DNA of 64,000 nucleotides from Lelliottia wanjuensis (GTDB lineage: Bacteria > Pseudomonadota > Gammaproteobacteria > Enterobacterales > Enterobacteriaceae), in the NCBI RefSeq assembly GCF_030238365.1, contig NZ_JASSOT010000065.1:124001-188000 (forward strand). The letters are read 5' to 3'. The notes below the pieces were generated by a model. It saw only the letters and a program-made list of their open reading frames with translations, was not told where the DNA came from and did not search any database. The position numbers and the translations under genes are program-made. Shown here piece after piece: positions 18,987-28,662 of this stretch (position 1 is the first letter of the stretch; each line of letters starts with the position of its first letter).

Positions 18987-19231
18987 CTATTAGTTAATTA
19001 AATAAACCTATATTAATAAACATAATACTACCCATCCTTTATTAATAATCACCCGACATGAAATTATTTTTATTATTCGAAATTAACATGTAATTTTTAA
19101 TTTTATTAAAACGCCAATGATGTCTTTTTGTATTTTTTGCAGATTGATTTCATGCATTAAATACGCTCTAATCATGGCAATGAAATTTGACGCGAGAACC
19201 ACATTAAATACTATTTAATCAGGATATTGCT
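18987..19231 (+). promoter_or_regulatory. AT-rich region upstream of cas1
   Basis: This 245-bp, very AT-rich stretch (many TTAATTA and TTTTTATT runs) contrasts with the GC-rich core genome and carries no open reading frame of note. AT-rich cas promoters are typical targets of H-NS silencing in enterics; that role here is inferred. Confidence 0.55.
19144..19172 (+). promoter_or_regulatory. Predicted cas operon promoter
   Basis: -35 TTGATT (19144-19149) and -10 TCTAAT (19167-19172, 5 of 6 to consensus) are separated by 17 bp. The implied start near 19180 gives a leader of about 50 nt before the cas1 ATG at 19232, which has CAGGATATTGCT as a ribosome-binding region. Confidence 0.45.
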
Positions 19232-20209
19232 ATGTCTGTAAAAGGAGTTACTCCATCCGACCTCAAAACGATTCTCCATTCTAAGCGCGCCAATATCTAT
19301 TATCTCGAAAAATGTCGCGTGCAGGTGAATGGCGGTCGGGTTGAGTATGTTACGCAGGAGGGTAAAGAGTCCTTTTACTGGAACATCCCCATCGCCAACA
19401 CTACGGCGGTTATGCTGGGGATGGGCACGTCGGTCACGCAAATGGCCATGAGAGAATTTGCGCGCGCAGGAGTCATGGTCGGTTTTTGCGGGACAGACGG
19501 CACACCGCTTTATTCTGCGAATGAAATCGATATTGATGTTTCCTGGCTCAGTCCGCAAAGTGAATATCGTCCGACAACGTATCTGCAAAACTGGGTGTCT
19601 TTTTGGTTTGACGAAGAGAAACGATTACAGGCAGCAAAACAGTTCCAGTTTATTCGTTTAATCCAAATCGAGAAATATTGGCTTGGCTCGCGCCCGCATC
19701 TGGAAAAACGATTTCATCCGGATAAGAACACCCTGAAGAACATTCTTGAACACGCCAGGCTGGGAATGGAAAATGCAGAAGATCATACCGCGCTAATGCT
19801 TCAGGAAGCGCAACTCACCAAATCACTTTATAAATTAGCCAGCCAAACTGTGGGCTACGGTCAATTTACCCGCGCCAAACGGGGCGGAGGTATCGATCTG
19901 GCAAACCGTTTTCTCGATCAAGGGAATTATCTGGCCTATGGGCTTGCTGCCGTTGCGACCTGGGTGACGGGCATTCCCCATGCGCTGGCGGTGATGCATG
20001 GCAAAACCCGGCGCGGTGGGCTGGTGTTTGACATCGCGGATTTAATCAAGGATGCGCTGGTGATGCCGCAGGCGTTTCTGGCGGCGATGGAGGGCGAAGA
20101 CAACCAGATGTTTCGCCAGCGCTGCATCAACGCCTTTCAACAGGCGGATGCTTTGGATGTAATGATCACATCATTGCAGGAAACGGCGGAAGCGGGAGCG
20201 GCACGATGA
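19232..20209 (+). CDS. cas1: Cas1, type I-F CRISPR integrase
   Basis: At 325 aa this is the size of I-F Cas1. It begins MSVKGVTPSDLKTILHSKR, the typical I-F N-terminus. The metal site is in the C-terminal helical domain: Glu in LMLQEAQLTKSLYK (about residue 191), His in ALAVMHGKTRRG (about 255) and Asp in GLVFDIADLIKD (about 266-269). Cas1 integrates new spacers next to the leader together with the Cas2 part of Cas2-3. It is the first gene of the operon, and cas2-3 starts 4 bp before its end. All catalytic residues appear intact. Confidence 0.97.
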   Translation: MSVKGVTPSDLKTILHSKRANIYYLEKCRVQVNGGRVEYVTQEGKESFYWNIPIANTTAVMLGMGTSVTQMAMREFARAGVMVGFCGTDGTPLYSANEIDIDVSWLSPQSEYRPTTYLQNWVSFWFDEEKRLQAAKQFQFIRLIQIEKYWLGSRPHLEKRFHPDKNTLKNILEHARLGMENAEDHTALMLQEAQLTKSLYKLASQTVGYGQFTRAKRGGGIDLANRFLDQGNYLAYGLAAVATWVTGIPHALAVMHGKTRRGGLVFDIADLIKDALVMPQAFLAAMEGEDNQMFRQRCINAFQQADALDVMITSLQETAEAGAAR

Positions 20210-23200
20210 ACGTGCTGATTATCTCCCGGTGTACCAGAAACGCCCGCGAAGAAAGTTGCCGAATAGTCGATCAGTTTGCCGAGCGCACGGGGGATGCCGC
20301 CTGGCAAACCACGATCACCCTCGAAGGGATCAACACGCTGCGCAAACTGTTGCGTAAGACCGCGCGGCGTAACACGGCGGTGGCCTGTCACTGGCTCAAA
20401 AAGAGCGGGCAAACCGAACTGCTGTGGATTGTCGGTAATCTGCGTCGCTTCAATGCTCAGGGGCGGGCTCCGACACATCGCACCACCACGGATGTGCTCA
20501 AAAATGGCGCGGAACATGGCTGGCACTGCGCCGAAAGTATCGCGTTGCTGGCGGCTATCGCTGGGCTGTTTCATGATTTTGGCAAAGCGGGTCGCTGTTT
20601 CCAGCAGACGCTAAAAGGTGAAAGTCAGCAGCGCTGCCAGCCTTACCGCCATGAATGGATCTCCGTGCGCCTGTTTCAGGCGTTTATCGGTGAAAAAACA
20701 GATCAGGAGTGGCTGTCTGAGCTGGAACATTTCAAAGCGTCGGATGAGAAAATCTGGCTCAAAACCCTTTTCGCCGATATGCCATCAAAGAGTGACAGTC
20801 CGCTGCGTGGCATGCCGCCGCTGGCGAAAACCGTCGCGTGGTTGATCGTCTCCCACCACCGTTTGCCTCAGGCATTATCCGCCACGCCACAGCTGAAATA
20901 TTGCACTGGCTGGCTGGATCGACAGCTGAACGCCGACTGGAATTCGCTGAATCACAAACCCAGTGAGAAGCACCCGTGGCGCGAGCGAGACTATAAAAAC
21001 GTCTGGTCATTTCCCAACGGCACACCGCTTCGCAGCCAGACCTGGCGGGAGAAAGCCAGGCAAATTGGCAAGCGGGCAAAAAATGCCGGGTCACTAGCCC
21101 AGTATGGATCGCTGGATAACCGATTCACGGTCCATCTCGCGCGGCTCTCACTGATGCTGGCCGACCACTTTTACTCAGCGTTTCTTCCTTCTCTTATCTG
21201 GCAGGATGACGCCTGCGATCTGTGGGCCAACAGCGATCGCCAGACTGCACAGCTGAAACAAAAACTGGATGAGCACAACTGCGGCGTCGCTCACCATGCG
21301 CTGCTGACGGGCCGATCTTTACCCTGGCTTCGTCGCTCGCTCCCGGCTATCTCCCGACACAAGACTTTTCGCGAAAGGGCGAAAGACGCCCGGTTTCACT
21401 GGCAAAACCAGGCCTGGGATATTGCTCTGGCGTTACGCGAACGCAGCGCCGAACAGGGTTTTTTCGGTGTGAATATGGCTTCTACGGGCTGCGGGAAAAC
21501 CTTCGCCAATGCCCGAATTATGTATGGTCTGGCAAATGAACAGGAGGGTTGTCGCTTTAGCGTTGCGCTGGGACTGCGCACGCTAACGCTGCAAACTGGT
21601 CAGGCGTTGCAGTCGCGGCTGGGGCTTGATGACGACACGCTGGCGGTGGTGACGGGCTCGGCTGCCGTTCGGGAACTGTATGAGCAGGATAAAGACGACG
21701 CGGATAACAGCAGCGCCAGTGATGAAGCGTTCTTCGCCAGCCATCATTATGTTCACTACGAAGGCAGCACCAGTCAGGGTGCGGCACAGCAATGGCTGGC
21801 TGCGGAGCCTGCGCTGAATCGCCTGGTGAGTGCGCCGGTGCTGGTGACGACGGTGGATCACCTCATGCCTGCGACAGAAGGTGTGCGGGGTGGCAGGCAG
21901 ATCCCGGCGATGCTGCGTCTTCTCACCAGCGATCTGGTCCTTGATGAGCCGGATGATTTCGACGTTGATGATTTGCACGCCCTGTGTCGGCTGGTGAACT
22001 GGGCGGGAATGCTCGGGTCGCGCGTGTTGCTTTCATCCGCAACGTTACCGCCCGCCTTAACCGAAGCGCTGTTTGAGGCTTATCAGGAAGGGCGTAAAGC
22101 CTGGCAGGCAGCCTGCGGGGTGCCGGGAAAATCGGTTACGGTTTGCTGCGCCTGGTTCGACGAGTATGGCGCGAGGTCGCAGGAGGTGAGTGATGACGCC
22201 ACATTCCGTCAGACGCACAGTCAGTTTGTGGCGCGTCGGGTGGCGCATTTAATCCGGCAACCCTCTCTGCGACGGGGAAAGCTGGCCGCTATTGCGCCAG
22301 GAGCAGACGTCTACGGTGCGGCGGCGGCATCGATTTATCAGAACATGCTGGCGCTGCACCAACAGCATCGCAATCTCCATTCAAGTGGCAAAACAGTCTC
22401 GTTTGGTCTGGTGCGGCTGGCGAATATCAACCCGCTGGTGGCCGTGGCGCAAGTACTGATGGCCATGCCTGCACCGGAAAATTACTGCATTCATTATTGC
22501 GTCTATCACAGTCAGCACCCGCTGGCGGTGCGCTCCATGATCGAGAAGCGGCTGGACAGGGCGTTTACACGTCATCAACCTGAGCAGATTTGGGCATTGC
22601 CCGAAGTCAGACAAGCGCTGGTCTCCCCTGAACAGCATCATATTTTTGTGGTGCTCGGTACCTCGGTGCTGGAAGTAGGGCGCGATTTTGACGCCGACTG
22701 GGGGATTATCGAGCCGAGCTCGATGCGCTCTTTGATTCAGTTTTCCGGACGCATTCAGCGCCATCGTCAGCAGGTTCCGGAAAGTGACAATCTGGTGGTT
22801 TTCAACCGCAATCTGCGGGCGCTACGCGGTGAATCGGTGGCGTATTGTAAGCCGGGCTTTGAAACGGAAAAGCATCGGCTGACTCACCATGATTTAAATG
22901 CACTCCTGCCCGAATCTACGCTGCGTACTCTTAGCGCGATCCCGCGGATTGTCGAGGATGTGCCGGATAACGCCTTTGCCCGACTGGAACACACTCGGTT
23001 GCGTGCCGCGCTGCTGGAAGGGGGAGACAAAAATGACGTGGTTGCCGCGCAGTGGTGGCGACTTCCCCTGGACTGGAACGGTGAATTGCAGCGGCGCACT
23101 CCTTTCAGGCAATCCTCCCCGCAGGTGTCCTGGTTTCTGACCATGAATGAGGATGATGACGACCCTACGTTTTGCCTGTTGCAGGAAGATGGGGCGCTTA

Positions 23201-23424
23201 AACCTGCTGGTTTATTTCAGAAGCAGGCGTTGTCGATGGCCGTTGGTGTACGGGCCTGGGTCGACATCGATTATCAGGAGGTGCTGGTCGACCTTGCGGA
23301 AGCGAAGCAGATGGAGTTGCGAAAAGTCTCGCTGCGCTACGGGGAAATATCGTTACGGATGAAGGGTAAAGACGCCACCGAACAATGGCGATATCACCCG
23401 ATTTTGGGTGTGTTCAGGGAATAG
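20206..23424 (+). CDS. cas3: Cas2-3 fusion, type I-F nuclease-helicase
   Basis: This 1072-aa protein has the I-F-specific fusion. A Cas2-like ferredoxin fold lies at about 1-98 (MNVLIISRCTRNAREESCR). The HD nuclease follows, with GLFHDFGKAG near residue 122 and a second histidine cluster SHHRLPQ near 212. The SF2 helicase has Walker A STGCGKTFAN (near 425), Walker B LVLDEPDD (near 579), motif III SSATLP (near 610) and motif VI QFSGRIQRHR (near 845). Csy complex bound to target recruits it to degrade DNA, and it also works with Cas1 in adaptation. No frameshift or lost motif is seen, so interference is probably functional. Confidence 0.97.
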   Translation: MNVLIISRCTRNAREESCRIVDQFAERTGDAAWQTTITLEGINTLRKLLRKTARRNTAVACHWLKKSGQTELLWIVGNLRRFNAQGRAPTHRTTTDVLKNGAEHGWHCAESIALLAAIAGLFHDFGKAGRCFQQTLKGESQQRCQPYRHEWISVRLFQAFIGEKTDQEWLSELEHFKASDEKIWLKTLFADMPSKSDSPLRGMPPLAKTVAWLIVSHHRLPQALSATPQLKYCTGWLDRQLNADWNSLNHKPSEKHPWRERDYKNVWSFPNGTPLRSQTWREKARQIGKRAKNAGSLAQYGSLDNRFTVHLARLSLMLADHFYSAFLPSLIWQDDACDLWANSDRQTAQLKQKLDEHNCGVAHHALLTGRSLPWLRRSLPAISRHKTFRERAKDARFHWQNQAWDIALALRERSAEQGFFGVNMASTGCGKTFANARIMYGLANEQEGCRFSVALGLRTLTLQTGQALQSRLGLDDDTLAVVTGSAAVRELYEQDKDDADNSSASDEAFFASHHYVHYEGSTSQGAAQQWLAAEPALNRLVSAPVLVTTVDHLMPATEGVRGGRQIPAMLRLLTSDLVLDEPDDFDVDDLHALCRLVNWAGMLGSRVLLSSATLPPALTEALFEAYQEGRKAWQAACGVPGKSVTVCCAWFDEYGARSQEVSDDATFRQTHSQFVARRVAHLIRQPSLRRGKLAAIAPGADVYGAAAASIYQNMLALHQQHRNLHSSGKTVSFGLVRLANINPLVAVAQVLMAMPAPENYCIHYCVYHSQHPLAVRSMIEKRLDRAFTRHQPEQIWALPEVRQALVSPEQHHIFVVLGTSVLEVGRDFDADWGIIEPSSMRSLIQFSGRIQRHRQQVPESDNLVVFNRNLRALRGESVAYCKPGFETEKHRLTHHDLNALLPESTLRTLSAIPRIVEDVPDNAFARLEHTRLRAALLEGGDKNDVVAAQWWRLPLDWNGELQRRTPFRQSSPQVSWFLTMNEDDDDPTFCLLQEDGALKPAGLFQKQALSMAVGVRAWVDIDYQEVLVDLAEAKQMELRKVSLRYGEISLRMKGKDATEQWRYHPILGVFRE

Positions 23425-23446
23425 TGACTCACTGGCAGGAGCAGGT

Positions 23447-24754
23447 ATGGATGACAGATCGCTGGCCGCGTTTATCGCGGAGTACATCGCCGGGAGACGG
23501 CAAACCAAGCTGGACGCTTTCGAAAAAGAAGCCGCAAAGCGGAGCGCTGAGGACAGCGCAACGCTTGCGGAAGAGCGCCGTGAGCTGGAACGTCGCTACG
23601 AGCCAAAAGCATGGCTGACCGATGCGGCGAAACGAGCCGGGCAAATTAGCCTCGTGACCCATGCAGCAAAATTTACGCATGGAGATTCAAAAAGTAGCAG
23701 TATCTATAGCGAGGCAGTGGCGGCGGAAGGTTACCTCAGCAGCGCGGCGTTGCAAGGTCTGGAACCGGATGCAGTCGGCAATGCGGCGGCGCTGGATGTC
23801 GCGAAGTTACTGCAAGCACGCATAGAAGGTGATTCGCTGCTGGACTGCCTGAAGCGCGGCGATCATCGACCCTTTGCGGCCTTTACGGATGATGGCACTC
23901 AGCTGAATGAATGGATCAGCGGATTTTCCCGCGCACTTACCGCCGCCGAACCCGCTTCGCATAAGCTGGCAAAGCAAAACTATTTCCCGGTCAACGGCGA
24001 TTACCATCTGCTCAGCCCGCTGTTTGCCACCTCTTTTGTTCACGCCCTGCATCAGAAAATGATTGCTCTGCGTTTTGGCGACGAAGTGAAAGCCATCTGG
24101 AAAGCGCGCCGCGAAAAAACCTGGCATCCGCAGCCGCTGGTGCGCTTTCCCGATGCGGCAGAAACGCATTTTGGCGGCACGAAACCGCAGAATATTTCTT
24201 ACCTGAACAGCGTGCGCGGTGGGCGTACGTGGCTGCTCTCCGCGCAGCCACCGCAGTGGAAACGGGCGGAAAAACCGCCGGTGAATATGCATTCCCTGTT
24301 TGCGTTCGGCGGTCAGTTTGATCGACGTGCCAGAGGCACCGTGACATTGCTGGTGTCGTTGCTGTCCAGAACCGGTAAATACACTAACCACCGAATTCGC
24401 GGTGCGCGTGAAGAGTACATTGAAGCGCTGATCGACCTGCTGTTTCTGGTGGCAACTGAGATTCAGCGCGAAGCATGGCAAGGCTGGACGCTAAACTGCC
24501 CTGAACTGAAAACCCATCAGCAGCTGTGGCTCGATCCCTGGCGCACGAAAACGGATGAAGCATTCCGTCTGGAGCGGGAAAAAGACGACTGGCAGGCCAG
24601 CGTAGCGGAAGACTTTGCCCTGTGGCTGAATGCCCGTCTGCGCAAGGCGTTGCCGGAAGTGGGGGCGGGGGAAAAACGAGAATGGGAAACCCGTCAGCAT
24701 CTGCGTGACAATCTGCGCGAGCTGGAAAAAATCATTCAGGAGGAGCTGAAATGA
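23447..24754 (+). CDS. csy1: Csy1 (Cas8f), large subunit of the I-F surveillance complex
   Basis: The ATG at 23447, after GGCAGGAGCAGGT, gives 435 aa beginning MDDRSLAAFIAEYIAGRRQT. A start 39 bp upstream would overlap cas3 and lacks a site. I-F Csy1 proteins are about 430-440 aa, with the family landmarks FPVNGDYHLLSPLFATSF and TKPQNISYLNS. Csy1 pairs with Csy2 at the 5' handle of crRNA and reads the PAM. It overlaps csy2 by 4 bp (ATGA), indicating coupled translation. Confidence 0.95.
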   Translation: MDDRSLAAFIAEYIAGRRQTKLDAFEKEAAKRSAEDSATLAEERRELERRYEPKAWLTDAAKRAGQISLVTHAAKFTHGDSKSSSIYSEAVAAEGYLSSAALQGLEPDAVGNAAALDVAKLLQARIEGDSLLDCLKRGDHRPFAAFTDDGTQLNEWISGFSRALTAAEPASHKLAKQNYFPVNGDYHLLSPLFATSFVHALHQKMIALRFGDEVKAIWKARREKTWHPQPLVRFPDAAETHFGGTKPQNISYLNSVRGGRTWLLSAQPPQWKRAEKPPVNMHSLFAFGGQFDRRARGTVTLLVSLLSRTGKYTNHRIRGAREEYIEALIDLLFLVATEIQREAWQGWTLNCPELKTHQQLWLDPWRTKTDEAFRLEREKDDWQASVAEDFALWLNARLRKALPEVGAGEKREWETRQHLRDNLRELEKIIQEELK

Positions 24755-25686
24755 GTTCGTTGATCCTGCTTCGCCGGGTTCGCGTTGAGAACGCCAATGC
24801 TATTGCGGGCGTGACCTGGGGTTTCCCGGCGATCACCCATTTTCTGGGGTTCACCCATGCCTTATCCCGCAAGCTCAGCGTCACCCACGGGCTGCACCTC
24901 GACGGCTGTGCCGTCGTCAGCCACGAGCATCAGGTCCACGCGCATACTTCCGGGCGCGATTATCAATTCGCGTTAACCCGTAACCCGCTGACGCGCGAGG
25001 GCAAAACGGCCTCCTTCAACGAAGAGGGACGGATGCACATGACGGTCTCGCTGCTGCTGGAATGTCACGGAGAAATCGCCAACGGCGAGTACGGGCAGCA
25101 GGAACTGGCGGATGCCCTGCAACAGATTTGCCCGACGCTCAGACTGGCGGGCGGGATGATTGTCGATATTCAGGATATTCGCGTACTGGATATGCCGCAG
25201 ACAGCCGCTGAGATGTGCCGTTTGCAGTGGCGGCTGATGCCGGGATTCGTCCTTCGCGATCGCAGCGCCTGGCTTGCTGAACACCATCAGGCGTTACTGG
25301 CAAGCGATTCGACAGCCACTGTGCTTGATGCCTGGCTCGACTTTGCCGCGCTCAAAATCGAGGCGGAAACGCCGGACGAGGGCGATATTCACGAAGGCGA
25401 GCCTGCTGAGTGGCACCGCGTCGGGAAACCGCGGCCAGGCTATCTGGTGCCGCTGATGACGGGATATCAGCGCATCTCTGAACTCTATGCGCCGGGTGTC
25501 GTCGCTCATGCGCGTGACGCGCAAACGCCGTTCGCTTTTACCGAAGCGGTCTACGGGATTGGCGAGTGGTGCGGGATGCACCGTATCACATCACTGGAAG
25601 CGATCTTCTGGCGCTATCGCACGACACAAATCGGTTATTACTGCCAGGGAGCGGATGCGCCGCTGGTCGGTCAACATCAAAACTGA
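24751..25686 (+). CDS. csy2: Csy2 (Cas5f), I-F surveillance complex subunit
   Basis: The 311-aa protein has the Cas5f RRM-like start [20 protein letters not shown] and the family signature [20 protein letters not shown] near residues 23-42. It forms the Csy1-Csy2 heterodimer that holds the crRNA 5' handle. It overlaps csy1 by 4 bp and is 13 bp before csy3. Confidence 0.95.
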   Translation: MSSLILLRRVRVENANAIAGVTWGFPAITHFLGFTHALSRKLSVTHGLHLDGCAVVSHEHQVHAHTSGRDYQFALTRNPLTREGKTASFNEEGRMHMTVSLLLECHGEIANGEYGQQELADALQQICPTLRLAGGMIVDIQDIRVLDMPQTAAEMCRLQWRLMPGFVLRDRSAWLAEHHQALLASDSTATVLDAWLDFAALKIEAETPDEGDIHEGEPAEWHRVGKPRPGYLVPLMTGYQRISELYAPGVVAHARDAQTPFAFTEAVYGIGEWCGMHRITSLEAIFWRYRTTQIGYYCQGADAPLVGQHQN

Positions 25687-25699
25687 AAGGGATTCTCTT

Positions 25700-26698
25700 A
25701 TGGCAAAGGCTCCAACGGCCGTTAAAACGGCATCTGTGCTGGCGTTCGAACGTAAACTGGCCACCTCTGACGCGGTGATGTATTCGGGAAACTGGCAGGG
25801 CGAGAACTGGCAGCCCATCCGCATTCAGGAAAAGGCGGTGCGCGGCACCATTTCCAATCGCCTGAAAAATACCCTTACCAGCGATCCGGCAAAGCTGGAT
25901 GCGGAAATTCAAAAAGCGAACTTACAGCGTGTGGATGTGGCCGCGCTTCCGGCGGATGCCGATACGCTGCAGGTGAAATTCACGCTGCGGATATTGGGCA
26001 ATCTCTCCACGCCGTCCGTCTGTAATGATCGGGTCTATCAGGATGAATTATGCCAGGTTGTTGAGGGGTACATTGGCGAACATGGCTTTGGCGAACTGGC
26101 GCGGCGCTATGCGACAAATCTGGCGAATGGCCGCTTTCTGTGGCGTAACCGCGTGGGCGCAGAGCAAATTACGATCAAGGTCAAAGGCAGCCAGGAGTGG
26201 GCCTTCGACGCTCATGCACATGGGTTACGTGATTTCTCCGCGACAGATGAGAAACTGTCTGGCCTCGCGCAAGAGATTGAAAAAGGGCTCCGTGGCGATG
26301 GATTTGTGTTGCTGAGCGTGGAGGCGCAAGTACGTTTGGGGGCTGGACAAGAGATTTTCCCGTCGCAGGAGCTGGTGCTGGACAGCAACAGCACCAAAAG
26401 CCGTCTGCTGTATCAGGTGGATAACGTGGCGGGAATGCATTCGCAGAAAATCGGCAATGCGCTGCGCACTATTGATACCTGGCATCCCCATGCCGCTGAG
26501 CTTGGTGCCATCGCCGTTGAACCTTATGGCTCCGTGACCAGTCGCGGCGTGGCCTGCCGTCAGCCGAAGGATAAAATGGATTTCTATACTTTGCTCGATA
26601 ATTGGGTGACCAAAGGGCAGAAGCCTGACGTCGATCAGCAGCACTATGTGATGGCAGTGCTTATTCGTGGCGGTGTCTTTGGCGAGAAGAGCGAATAA
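25700..26698 (+). CDS. csy3: Csy3 (Cas7f), backbone subunit of the I-F complex
   Basis: The ATG at 25700 gives 332 aa starting [20 protein letters not shown], matching Cas7f lengths. An open frame extends upstream inside csy2 but has no start signal; AAAGGGATTC just upstream of 25700 is the ribosome-binding site. Family landmarks include [24 protein letters not shown] and [20 protein letters not shown]. Six copies wrap the crRNA spacer in known Csy complexes. Confidence 0.96.
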   Translation: MAKAPTAVKTASVLAFERKLATSDAVMYSGNWQGENWQPIRIQEKAVRGTISNRLKNTLTSDPAKLDAEIQKANLQRVDVAALPADADTLQVKFTLRILGNLSTPSVCNDRVYQDELCQVVEGYIGEHGFGELARRYATNLANGRFLWRNRVGAEQITIKVKGSQEWAFDAHAHGLRDFSATDEKLSGLAQEIEKGLRGDGFVLLSVEAQVRLGAGQEIFPSQELVLDSNSTKSRLLYQVDNVAGMHSQKIGNALRTIDTWHPHAAELGAIAVEPYGSVTSRGVACRQPKDKMDFYTLLDNWVTKGQKPDVDQQHYVMAVLIRGGVFGEKSE

Positions 26699-26707
26699 GG
26701 GGCTGGT

Positions 26708-27262
26708 ATGGATCACTATCTGGAGATCAGGGTGGTTCCCGATCCCGAATTCAGCGAAGAGGTCCTGATGGCGGCACTGTTTGCCAAACTTCATCGGGTG
26801 CTCGGGGCAAGAGGAAGGGGCGATATTGGCGTCAGCTTTCCGCAGCACAGGATCAAACCGGGCGATGTGTTGCGCCTGCACGGTACGCTGTCGTCCCTGT
26901 CGGAACTGGAACAGATGGCCTGGCGCAGAGGGCTGAGCGATTATTGTCAGTGCGGCAACATCACACCGGTTCCTGTTGCGACGGGCTGGCGCTGCGTCAG
27001 CCGTGTACAGGTGAAAAGCAGTCCCCTCCGATTGTTACGGCGTTCGGTCAAAAAGGGCTGGCTGAGTGAGGAGGACGCGCAGCAAAAGCTGCAGACCATG
27101 AAGGAGGAGCACACGGATTTGCCGTGGCTCACTGTGCGAAGCCTTTCCAGCGGGCAAAGCTTTCGGTTATTTATTCACCACGGCGATATTGTCGACTCAG
27201 CCGTCACGGGTGAATTTTCCAGCTATGGATTAAGCCCGACCGCGACGATCCCCTGGTTTTAA
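26708..27262 (+). CDS. cas6f: Cas6f (Csy4), crRNA-processing endoribonuclease
   Basis: The 184-aa protein is the size of Csy4 and begins MDHYLEIRVVPDPEFSEE. The catalytic His29 is present in AKLHRVLGA. The arginine-rich helix SPLRLLRRSVKKG (about residues 103-115) enters the major groove of the repeat hairpin. The C-terminus FSSYGLSPTATIPWF is the conserved I-F ending. It cuts below the CTGCC/GGCAG stem and stays bound to the crRNA 3' end. It is last in the operon, 9 bp after csy3. Confidence 0.97.
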   Translation: MDHYLEIRVVPDPEFSEEVLMAALFAKLHRVLGARGRGDIGVSFPQHRIKPGDVLRLHGTLSSLSELEQMAWRRGLSDYCQCGNITPVPVATGWRCVSRVQVKSSPLRLLRRSVKKGWLSEEDAQQKLQTMKEEHTDLPWLTVRSLSSGQSFRLFIHHGDIVDSAVTGEFSSYGLSPTATIPWF

Positions 27263-27267
27263 TAAAT

Positions 27268-27300
27268 GCAAAACGCACCCGCAATAAGGGTGCGTTTTGC
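27268..27300. terminator. Terminator of the cas operon
   Basis: A perfect 13-bp stem (GCAAAACGCACCC / GGGTGCGTTTTGC) with a 7-nt loop begins 5 bp after the cas6f stop. The A and T runs in the stem arms make it potentially bidirectional. Confidence 0.88.
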
Positions 27301-27342
27301 TATTAATAATTCGTCAGAGGTGCGGTGTTTTTTTATACGAAT

Positions 27343-27371
27343 AAAAAAGGCCGGGGATTCCCCGACCTTTT
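27343..27371 (-). terminator. Terminator of infA
   Basis: Read on the minus strand, AAAAGGTCGGGG-AAT-CCCCGGCCTTTTTT forms a strong hairpin with a T run, 34 bp after the infA stop. Confidence 0.85.
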
Positions 27372-27404
27372 AAATATCTCTACGCCTTTGACTGGCGATA
27401 ACAA

Positions 27405-27623
<219 letters not shown>

Positions 27624-27911
27624 CTAATCCTCTGGGGTATCACTACCAAGTTTTGAACCGGCAAGATAATGCCGAAATTCATCAATTAAGTAAAGAATTG
27701 TGCGTTTAAAACGCAACAAAACAGTTTCGGCGTATTGCCCAGTCGTCACGGTATAACCGTACGAGAAGCGCATTCGTAAAGGGGAGGCGACAGGATAAAC
27801 GCTAGGACGTTATCTGGTGCGAAGGATTCCCAAACGGCGGCGGGGCAACAGGCTGAACCTACTCTGCGGCACCAATTATAACACTCCTCATCAGAAATGG
27901 GCGGAAAACAT

Positions 27912-28616
27912 TTAGAGCTGAGGCACAAACAGTGTTCTGGGCACCCAAAAGTTCTGCGGCAGCTTCTGCAAACGCATAGCATCCAACTTTTCCAGGTAGT
28001 GACGACGCGATATTTCAACGGCGCCGAGCGACGCGGTGTGTTCGTTCAGCACCTGGCAATCCACCAGTTGACCACCGCTCAGAGCGAACTGCTGGCAGAA
28101 CACCAGCAGAGCTGTTTTAGAGGCATTCACGGCGCGACTGAACATCGACTCACCGCAAAACAGCGTGCCTTGCGCCACGCCGTACATGCCCCCAACCAGC
28201 TCGTCGTTCTCCCACACTTCGATAGAGTGGGCGTGGCCCAGCTCATGCAAACGGTGGTACGCCGTGACGATGTCATGGGTGATCCAGGTGCCTTCATGAC
28301 GATCGCTGGCGCAGCCTTCGATCACCTCGCCGAAAGCATGATTGAGGGTGACGCGATAAGGTGATTTAGCATGGAAGCGTTTCATGCTGCGGCTGAGATG
28401 AAACTCTGCTGGTAACAGCACGGCGCGAGGATCGGGCGACCACCACAGAATGGGGTCACCGGGGGAAAACCAGGGGAAAATACCGCGCTGATAGGCCATC
28501 AGCAGTCGCGCGGGGCTTAAATCGCCCCCGAGCGCCAGCAGCCCATTGGGTTCACGTAGCGCTCCCTCTGGCGAAGGGAACGCAATATTATGACGAGAAA
28601 GCTGGACCAGGCGCAT
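27912..28616 (-). CDS. aat: Leucyl/phenylalanyl-tRNA-protein transferase
   Basis: The 234-aa protein has the family motifs [41 protein letters not shown] and [19 protein letters not shown]. It transfers Leu or Phe from tRNA to N-terminal Arg or Lys, making N-degrons that ClpS (13869-14189) recognises. It lies upstream of infA on the same strand, with a 288-bp gap that contains the infA promoters. Confidence 0.96.
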   Translation of the reverse strand: MRLVQLSRHNIAFPSPEGALREPNGLLALGGDLSPARLLMAYQRGIFPWFSPGDPILWWSPDPRAVLLPAEFHLSRSMKRFHAKSPYRVTLNHAFGEVIEGCASDRHEGTWITHDIVTAYHRLHELGHAHSIEVWENDELVGGMYGVAQGTLFCGESMFSRAVNASKTALLVFCQQFALSGGQLVDCQVLNEHTASLGAVEISRRHYLEKLDAMRLQKLPQNFWVPRTLFVPQL

Positions 28617-28662
28617 GACTGCGAAACTCCAATACGCGAGTTAGGATCGGTTCAAATATAGT

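Noticed and set aside
16497..27404. Prophage or transposon in the accessory region
   Set aside because: No integrase, transposase, terminal inverted repeats or target duplication could be seen. Only the C4-like leader hints at phage ancestry.
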